In this document: positions 56,580-64,000 of the stretch, piece after piece
How positions within the stretch are numbered: the first letter of the stretch is position 1
Layout of the letters: each line of letters begins with the position of its first letter
Assembly: GCA_015680685.1 (NCBI GenBank)
Contig: MNCI01008124.1
Location: 78,665-142,664, forward strand
Direction of reading: 5' to 3'
DNA length: 64,000 nucleotides
Source: Gnetum montanum
Taxonomy: Eukaryota; Streptophyta; Gnetopsida; Gnetales; Gnetaceae
The notes under the pieces: model-generated
The model's input: the letters and a program-made list of their open reading frames with translations, nothing else
Database searches by the model: none
What the model was told of the DNA's origin: nothing
Position numbers and translations under genes: made by a program

Positions 56580-58506
56580 CCTTGTGGATAAGGCAATCTT
56601 TGGGGTGTTTGCCTTTTTGCCAAATGAGGGTTCAACACATATACCCCAGACTCTTGTAGATGTGATACCATTGGGAAACACCCCTTAGGATGTTCATACT
56701 AGCATATGTCACTTCCATCATCCTCCTTTGTGTCAGATTCTGCAACTCGTTCTGCCATAGCAACTTTGCCCTTACCTTTATGGTAGGCATGTTCAGCTTC
56801 TCTTATCCTTTATCGATCTTGCTCATTAGTTTGCTCTTTGAATTCCTTCACGATTTTCAAGATGCTTTGAAACCTTTCATTCCAAGAGTCCCACATTTTC
56901 TCAACCTTGGCCAAACTTTTAGAGGCAAATTTTTGTATGGACAAGGTTTTTTTGGTTCATTGCTACATCCAGTGGTGATTCTTCCTCCTCCTCACAAAAT
57001 CGAACTTCCTTCCTTTGGATGAAGGGTCCCAATTATACTCTTCTACACTCTCTTTTTTCCTTAATTCCCCTTCCTCTTTGGCCACTTGCTCAATGAGATG
57101 TTGCAGTTGATGGACCCTCAATTCAGATAGCCGTCCTTGAGAGTAAATGCCTAGGGTCTTTCTTGTTTCAAAGCGAAGCCCATCTATGATATGGTAGAGA
57201 TGTTCTCACTGAGAGTAGCCATGACCAAGGCAGCAGTGTAACAATGAGTAATATCTACCCATGGTTGCATCCAAGGGTTCATGACCACCCTGTTTCCATC
57301 CTTGGATTTGTCATCTTAGGTTAGCCACTCTAGAGTAGGTTTAATACTTATCATTGAAAATTTCTAGCATCGTACTCCATCTCCTAATGGATTCCAGCTC
57401 CAAAGACTAGTACCAGCTTTCCACTTCCTTGATGAGTGTTTGGGGGAACAACGTGAGTTTTTGCCAATCATTATCTATGTTTTGCAAGGTGCAAGCATCA
57501 TGGATGCTCGCAAGTAAGTCTGTGGATCACAATTGTACCCCCCCCCCCCCCCCACTTCAAATTTGGGGATATTGTTCATGTCAAGGCACTTGATCTGACT
57601 ATCTTTCAAGTGCCTACTAGGTATTTGAACCACCTCAGCTATGTTAAGCATGCTTTGAGTAGCCAGTAATGGTTCATTCGAGTCATAAACTTGTTGTTGA
57701 CCATGACGTCTGTGACAATTTTGGCTACCTCTCCTTTCTTGATGGTGAGACTCACGTGATTGGTCATGCTTTTTCTCACGTCATCCCCATTTATCCTTGT
57801 GATCCCATCGGTCTTTTCGATCGCCATCACCCTGATCCTTTCTACTACGGTTGTGATCATAGTTAAAACTTGGTGAAGATAAGGTGGAACAGGAAGATGG
57901 AGAAAAGGGAGGATAACTGACATCTCCCCGGTGTTAATCTTCTCCTTTACTCTAATGATGACCCCTATCGTCAAGTCCATCTTTCCCCTTGCCACGATCT
58001 TTCTTGTGTGATCCTTCATCATCCTAGTGCTCCTGGTTGCTTGATTGTTTACTTTGGATGATGGACTAGATGATCTGATGCATTGGAGGAGGTTCGGCCG
58101 AATGGAAATCGTGAAAAATAGGTTCCTCATCGTCATGCGGGTCCTGCACGAACAAAGGGTTACTAAACTGTTTCCCTTTTAAGTATTCATGGTGTTCCAC
58201 TTGTTGTTGGTCCCGCACACATTGTGCCTCAGTTGGACGATAATCTTGGTAGCCATGATCCTCCATTATGTATTCTACATCTCAATCCTAAATGCCTAGT
58301 CTGGTAAGATTTTGAAGTAGCATTCCAGGAATCGACCGATCAGGAGGTAATATGATGTTACCCTCCATGTCCTGCCATTGTAGATGCTCATCTTGATGTA
58401 GGATAAAGGTGAAGTTGGGGATATACTCGTCTGGATGTGCATATACCTCTTAACACTCCTATGGCATTGGTGGGTTGGATCCGTCTTGCCTGTGAGAAGA
58501 AGACAT
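56580..58506 (-). pseudogene. Gag of element B, broken
   Basis: ATG 58506 (MSSSHRQDG) opens the frame. DEYIPNFTFIL is shared with element C, and YRPTEAQCVRDQQQVEHHEY follows. The core (about 57480-57150) and KEVRFCEEEEESPL (about 57020) are in shifted frames. A knuckle-like YEHPKGC lies at about 56680. A C15 run at 57539-57553 is a likely slippage site. Confidence 0.7.
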
Positions 58507-58781
58507 TTTTGATATTAGATAACAACTCAACTGGTGTGCCTTATTTTTCTACTTAAATCACCTAGCATGCGTAGATTTCACCATCTTGGGTTCGTTCCAA
58601 CAAAGTGAATGATGATCTTACTAAGACTAGATCCGTCTTGCCTGTGAGAAGAAGACATTTTTGATATTAGATAACAACTCAACTGGTGTGCCTTATTTTT
58701 CTACTTAAATCACCTAGCATGCGTAGATTTCACTATCTTGGGTTCGTTCCAACAAAGTGAATGATGATCTTACTAAAACTA
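58478..58781 (-). repeat. 152-bp tandem duplication of the element B leader and gag start
   Basis: Units 58478-58629 and 58630-58781 are almost identical (about two differences by eye). They contain the end of the leader and the gag ATG plus the first codons. Confidence 0.85.
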
Positions 58782-58803
58782 GATAACACATGTAAGACTA
58801 ACA

Positions 58804-58823
58804 GTCCCTAGCAATGGCACCAA
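58804..58823 (-). other. Primer-binding site of element B (tRNA-Asp type)
   Basis: Minus strand TTGGTGCCATTGCTAGGGAC, directly after the 5' LTR. It matches the tRNA-Asp-complementary site of Athila elements except for transitions. Confidence 0.75.
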
Positions 58824-59716
58824 TGATGAGCAGTGAGGTACCCCTATGTCCAACCATACGAATCACAGGTGTTCATGCATGACTCGGTCGAATTTCGTAG
58901 ACTACAAGCACTTGCATACACCAAACTCTAGCCAGTAAAACCTTAGTTAGAATGATCATTATCTTCGCAACCTCACTGGTGATATTCTAAGGCGATGGTT
59001 AAGTGAGATTGAGGCAAATGATTTTTATTGGTTCTCTTTTATCTTTAAAAGTCTAATTCTTTAATTATGGGAAATGGAAAGTTGTGTAAGTTACAATTGT
59101 TCTACTCTATCGTTTAACTCTTCTTAGCATAAGTAATCGATCGCATCTTCCATGCACATCTTGAGCATACCCCATCCACTACTAAGTTACTAGATGTTAA
59201 GCATCACCAGGTTACCAAGTGTTTGATATATGGTTGAGACAGTCATGCCTATGGTTCTCATCAAATAGGAAAGGACAATAACAATAAAGAGATAACAGTA
59301 AAAGCTTCTGAAATTATTAGAGCGTTGAAATATTAAACTATTAAAATGCTTAAGTAATTAAATCCAAATGCTGCAAGGAATGCTCAAAAAGCTCATCTTT
59401 ATTGCCAGTCACGCCAATGGGCCCAGGTACATTAGTGCTCAAATAAAGAGTCGTACACCTTTCTCACACCTGCTGTGGGCACTTGGAAAATATTCTAACT
59501 CTTACGAGAACAAACTGCAAGAGTTTCATTACAACTACTCCAAAAGATGCCATAAATGCTACAGGTGCATGCATATTTATAACAAGAGACAAACTCTACG
59601 TTAATGGGGTCGTGTTACGCATGGATGGATACGTCGACGGGGTCATGTCAATGCAGCCACATCAACGAGGCTCCATTAACACAACCCAGTCGACGTATCA
59701 ACTGAACACTTCATCA
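58824..59716 (-). repeat. 5' LTR of element B
   Basis: 893 bp. U3 (minus strand, about 59716-59580) holds two GTCGAC palindromes (59633-59638 and 59689-59694) and several GTTAACG/GTTGACG-like repeats upstream of TATAAATATG. Confidence 0.88.
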
Positions 59717-59721
59717 GGTAA
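59717..59721 (-). repeat. Target-site duplication of element B (right)
   Basis: GGTAA, identical to 46261-46265. Confidence 0.85.
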
Positions 59722-60015
59722 GGAAGAAGCAATTTCATTCGTATTTATAGAAAATAGACTATGCTAGAAAGGCATCTACAGTAGTAGTATTTGTCAATTT
59801 GTGAAGAATGACAAAGTTATCCATTTTAAAAGCTTCAATTCAATGTGTAGCAATACTCTACTCTTTGGTAAGAATAATAGCTTGAATAACAAAGGCTTAG
59901 AAGTGAACAAGTTGCTCATTTTCAAAGATGAAGATGTTGCATATCTTTCATATAAACTAACATAAAGAGGTTCTTTAGATTACCATATGTATAACCTTTG
60001 TCAAAAATTTGAACA

Positions 60016-60170
60016 ATGAGGTGCTAGCCTAGTGGTAAGACTTTTAATTTGAAAGCTCCAAGTTATGGGTTTGATTCTAGTAGGTAAAGCTAAGTTATAC
60101 ATTTCTAATTAGACTATATATCTTGGGGTATGTCTATATTATAGTTATTTGGGGTTCTAACATAACCACC
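60016..60170 (+). mobile_element. tRNA-derived SINE
   Basis: A box TAGCCTAGTGG (about 60026-60036) and B box GGTTTGATTCTAG (about 60069) at tRNA spacing, followed by a non-tRNA body. The head cannot fold as a good tRNA, so SINE is preferred. Confidence 0.6.
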
Positions 60171-60179
60171 ATCTTTCCA

Positions 60180-61175
60180 TCTTTCCCAACCCCATCCCAA
60201 CCCTTCCTCGCCTCCCCCCTCCCCCCTCTGCCATTCCAGTTTAGATCCCTTGGTGTCATAGCCCAAGGATTTGAAAGGTTCAATTATTTAATTTAATGCA
60301 TATGATTAATCCTTTAACATTGTTAGATGTGTTTCAATGAATTAGCTTTAATACTCTTGATTAAAACATAGGATTACATTACTATCATTACTGTTATTAT
60401 TGTTGTTGTTATTGTTACTAGTTTCCTACATAAGTGAATGTAACCCACTTGCTAAGATGTTTTGTTAAAGTTTTGTATCCTTTATTTTACTATTGTTGGA
60501 GCTTAGTCACAAATTTACTTTATATTTTATGATTAAATGTTTAAATCCAATTACCTCAAGAAGTTTTTCTTTTATCAAATATTATGTCTTTACAAGTATT
60601 TGGCTATGCATATTTATTTCTTTATGCACATTTATGTTTTATTATGCATGTCTAGTTATGCATCTTTTTATTTTATTAATATTTTATTATGCACATGTGC
60701 TTATATAATACTCTATTCATGAAGCAATTTTGGACCCTAACCCTAACTAGACCATATCCCTTGTTACCTTTTGTCATTAAACTAGGATTTGTAGTTCATT
60801 TTTAATTATAATTAAACATTGCATAAATCATATTTCTTAAAGAAATACCTTAGGATGATATCTAACCTTACCAATGTGTCCAAGACATTTGAAAACATAG
60901 GTTTTGACATTTGGTTCACTAGAATTGGAGTTATAGTTCTTGAGATATCACATTTTTTAGTTTGCTAAAATACCATATAAGTTTTGGCATTTGAATTAAG
61001 AAACTATGATAAGTGAAGCTTAGATAAGATTTCAACATATGATTTGCTAGAACATTTGACAAGGAACTCATAAGTCAAACACAATTTAATTTAAAGTTCT
61101 GATGTGTATGTTATGGCCATTTGTGCATGAAGGTATTAAGGGAAGAAAAAAAATTACAAATAAACCTATTAAAAT
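60180..61175. other. Unassigned AT-rich sequence
   Basis: Contains a C-rich patch at 60180-60235 and short low-complexity TTATTG/TTGTTG runs near 60395-60420. No gene recognised. Confidence 0.3.
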
Positions 61176-61309
61176 GATAAAAATCAAAATTAAAATTAAT
61201 TAAAAATCAAAGTGGAAAGTCAACGCCATTGGAAAAGGAAAAGATAAAAATCAAAATTAAAATTAATTAAAAATCATAGTGAAAAGTCAACGCCATTGGA
61301 AAAGGAAAA
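61176..61309 (+). repeat. 67-bp tandem duplication
   Basis: Units 61176-61242 and 61243-61309 differ at two positions by eye and share CAACGCCATTGGAAAAGGAA. Confidence 0.85.
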
Positions 61310-61316
61310 GACACGG

Positions 61317-61392
61317 TATGCATAATGCGTATATATACAAACATGTGTATGCATAATATGCATTATACACACATGCATAATGCATAATGTAT
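61317..61392 (+). repeat. Palindrome-rich AT segment
   Basis: Several overlapping ATGCATAAT/ATTATGCAT inverted repeats that could extrude as hairpins. No further function visible. Confidence 0.5.
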
Positions 61393-63599
61393 ATTTTGTT
61401 TTGCCATTGCATCGCATCTTTTTCCCCTGCAGCCTCACCGGCTGCCGTTGGTTTTTTGCCACCGTTAATTTGCAACGACCGTTTTTGCAAACTAGTGTTT
61501 TATCGCATTTTTCTATAAAAACGTTTTTGTTCTTTCTTACAAAAAAAAACGTTTTTGTTCTTGCTTATTTGTTTTGAAGTTGATTTGGGCCAAGTTTCTT
61601 TTACTTTTTCTTCTATAAATAGGTAATGGCCCTTGATACATCGTATCGTAGTTTGAAGAAGGGTGTCGGGTGTAATAGGCAAAGCAAGACATAAGAAAAT
61701 TCTAGAAGCCTTGCCAATGCAAGTAATGAAGTTTATTTTATTTTCCTTTCACATAGATGCCCCATATTGCTATTAATTTTTTATCTCTCCTCTCTACTTC
61801 TTGTTCTTCTATTATTCTTCTACAATTTTAATTAATACACCATGATGTTATTCGATTTTTGTAACTTTGGGGTTTTTTTTTTGAAAAACAATATTTTAAT
61901 CTTGTTCATACCTTTTTCTGTTTTTGTATGAATTTTAGAAATTGCGAAAATTCTGCCCAACTTGGCCCTCGATATTTTATGAATATTTGGGATCTATTTA
62001 TGACATAAACATGATTTTGCTAGAATTTTATGGAATTTGAGGATTTATGGTTTTTTTGGTCATTTTGAACATTTTTTAGACTTTTGGAATAAAATAATGA
62101 TATTTGTGAGACCAATTTTGCTTAGTTGGTAGTGAGAGCCATGAATCTTTTAGATGTCCTCATCTACATGCAAGCATTCTTTAGTGGGACCCACCTCATG
62201 GGAACAAGGGTTATTACATGGATTTTCTATTATGGATTTTGATTCGTAAGTTCATGTGAGGCTATTGATTTAGTTGAGTTTTGTGGTGTGCAGTGAGGCA
62301 TAGTCAAGATCCATCCTTTCAATGATACATGTGCCTTCGTTGAGGAAGTTAGTAGTGAGGTTATTGCCAAGAATTGACCATTAGTGACCTGTTTGGGGTT
62401 ACGAGGCTAATTCAATGATAGTAATGAGGTTATTCCAAGAGTTATTGGTAAATTCTTTTGGTAGCGAGGGTAACCAAGACTTAGCCTTTAGAGATGCCTG
62501 ACTAAAATATACATTTTCTTTAGATTTTGCTAGACAAATTTGTGATATCTTTGAACACGAAGGAGTTAAATAATTAAAATATATATTTGTTTTAGATTCT
62601 TGGATTTTATGTAGATTTTAGGAAAATTTGTGGCATTTTTGAACCTTGTAACATTTTGAATATTTTATTGGAAATCTTTACCAAGCCAATATCTTGAGAC
62701 TTTTGGCCCATAATCTTTATGCTCCATGAAGAAGGAAATATAATAACCTTTCTTATTTGAGGGGTTTTGACTTTTCGTGCATTTTGATGCAAAGGGCCCA
62801 AAGTAGCCATGGCAACACCAAGAGAGGGACAAGGGATGAAAGATGGATTAATTCTAAGCAACATGGACCCTCTGATCTTAAAAAATAATGTCTATATAAT
62901 TTGTATTTTTTTGTCAAATAAAAACCATGTACACCTTTGGGCTACTTGAGGCATGTACATGTTTTTGTAAATAAATAATAAATTATGTTAGATATGAAAT
63001 TGCCGTTTGTGCCATTTGGACTGTAGGATTGCAAGGAACATTTTCATTTTAGCATGTGCTATATGTTCTAGAAAATTTAACATTATTTATTATGTATTAA
63101 TATTTTATTATCTCATTTAGTAAACTTAAAACACAAGTAACTTTAATTCTAGATGTTTGGTTGAGGTGAAACAAGTGTTATTAAGATCATTATTTTACAT
63201 ACTATTTTATGATGCAACTAGGAAATTTTTAAACATCTATCTTTTTATGGCTACTTAAAATTTTAATTTTTTTCTAAATAAATTTATTTTGGTCGAGAGG
63301 CCAACTCGTCTCGTAGGATAGAGGGGGAGGGGGAGTGGATTTGTCACCCTCCAAGTAATGCCATCCACATCATGTGCCACGTAAGATCCCATGAAATGGG
63401 AAAAAACATGAATCAAAGAGCCACACATTTTCATATTCCTGTTGCGTAGAATGTGAACCAAAAAACCATAGCTTTTCGTATTCCCATTGCACACATAAAA
63501 AGGCCAAATGCAACCAAATGTAGAATGCGAATGGGAATGGGAATGGGAATGAGAATTCCATTTTCATTCTTTCTCTATCTCCATCTGCAATTGTTGTTG
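61393..63599. other. Unassigned sequence
   Basis: No coding sequence recognised. A TATA-like CTATAAATAGG at 61613-61623 is followed by no identifiable gene. Confidence 0.3.
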
Positions 63600-63946
63600 C
63601 AGGCCACCTAGCCCAACCGAACCAGCTTCGATGACGCCAGCTTTAAAGCTCTGCTAGAGCGCTGGAAAGACACCTACGATGGTGGCCCATGCTTCAATTA
63701 AAATAACAAGCTCATCAGCATGTGCTTCTTCAACCAGGGCAACAATAAGGCAGTAGGCTAGTTCGCCCTTACTGCATCCTCACTCAACACTGAGGGCCAC
63801 GACATGCACACATCATCAACAATCGTCGGCAATGCCATGGTCGACGTCAGCGTGCTTAGCTATGCCAATGACATTACCCGCGGCATGGCCTAGCTTGCAC
63901 GAATCACCATCTACAAGGTTTGGTGGAACAAGGTGCTTTGCAATAT
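63600..63946 (+). pseudogene. Subtilisin-like serine protease (subtilase) fragment, broken
   Basis: One frame from about 63603 reads like the region around the catalytic His of plant subtilases. PNRTSFDDASF corresponds to the WPES-SFDD block. LLERWKDTYDGGPCF corresponds to the W-G-C...F-N-K block. EGHDMHTSSTIVGN corresponds to DGHGTHTSST-GN, with the glycine and following Thr changed. ITRGMA..ARITIYKVWW corresponds to the RGMAP-ARIA-YKVCW block. Three in-frame stops (TAA at about 63699, TAG at about 63759 and 63891) make it a pseudogene. The Asp and Ser catalytic regions are not in the window. Confidence 0.65.
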
Positions 63947-64000
63947 GCCTTTTAATAAAATGCAAAAGCGTTAACATTTTTGCTAGCACATGAAAATTAT

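Larger units (their letters stand above)
46266..59716 (-). mobile_element. Complete Athila-like Ty3/gypsy retrotransposon B (13.45 kb)
   Basis: In element order (minus strand): 5' LTR, tRNA-Asp-type primer site, gag, protease, reverse transcriptase, RNase H, integrase, a ~2.2-kb spacer, an internal promoter, a 951-codon extra ORF, a polypurine tract, and the 3' LTR. It is flanked by an exact 5-bp duplication GGTAA. In the first ~190 bp the LTRs differ at about 12% of sites by eye, nearly all transitions. All ORFs carry stops or lost catalytic residues, so it is inactive. The position of the extra ORF matches env-like ORFs of Athila elements, but its content is coiled coil rather than membrane protein. 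Confidence 0.88.

Noticed and set aside
60016-60090. Possible tRNA gene
   Set aside because: B box is degenerate and no acceptor stem forms; SINE is the better explanation.
61613-61690. Promoter of an unknown gene at a TATA-like CTATAAATAGG
   Set aside because: No ORF, RNA gene or LTR boundary could be identified downstream.

Overview
The window is a stretch of a large, repeat-rich land-plant nuclear genome. The evidence is one intron-rich chloroplast-type gene surrounded, and filled in its introns, by plant retrotransposons (Ty3/gypsy Athila-like, L1-like and RTE-like LINEs, TRIM/copia-like miniatures, tRNA-derived SINEs) and an endogenous caulimovirid relic. The very long TE-stuffed introns and strong C-to-T decay fit a gymnosperm such as a conifer, but that is inference; the sequence does not name the species. 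It is a draft assembly with runs of N at 34444-34475 and 44544-45401 and a single N at 37942.

Only one gene looks functional: a complete 14-exon cytochrome P450 of the CYP97B type (carotenoid ring hydroxylase family) on the minus strand, from ATG at 32918 to TGA at 8628. All 13 introns are GT-AG, reading phases join exactly, and the product is 579 aa with a transit-peptide-like N-terminus and every P450 signature. Intron 5 (7.1 kb) holds an L1-like LINE with a perfect 12-bp target-site duplication plus a TRIM. Intron 12 (5.9 kb) holds a second LINE of the same family. Intron 3 holds a 2-kb non-autonomous copia-like element.

Layout: 1-5398, 3' half of Athila-like element A (internal promoter, long extra ORF, PPT, 3' LTR); 5405-8265, LINE relics; 8628-32918, CYP97B; 34181-34937, solo LTR D; 35143-40018, 5' half of Athila-like element C (LTR, PBS, gag, protease, start of RT); 40061-41930, endogenous pararetrovirus relic (minus); 42290-43100, LINE and LTR fragments; 43200-45860, a large inverted repeat interrupted by a gap and LTR E; 46266-59716, complete 13.45-kb Athila-like element B (minus) with 5-bp TSD GGTAA; 59722-63600, mostly unassigned DNA with a SINE and a tandem duplication; 63600-63946, a broken subtilisin-like protease fragment.

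The most unusual signal is in the Athila-like family. Elements A and B carry, downstream of the pol position, a single-frame ORF of about 930-950 codons (plant-transposon-type N-terminal domain plus a long coiled coil). In both, that ORF is preceded by its own TATA promoter and a conserved splice-acceptor-like TGCAG|ATG. In each element the motifs upstream of this internal TATA resemble the motifs upstream of the TATA in that element's own LTR, while differing between elements (GATATC/GCGTAC type in A; GTTGACG/GTTAACG type in B). This suggests one regulator acting on both promoters, possibly self-encoded. All transposon ORFs seen are broken, mostly by TAG stops.
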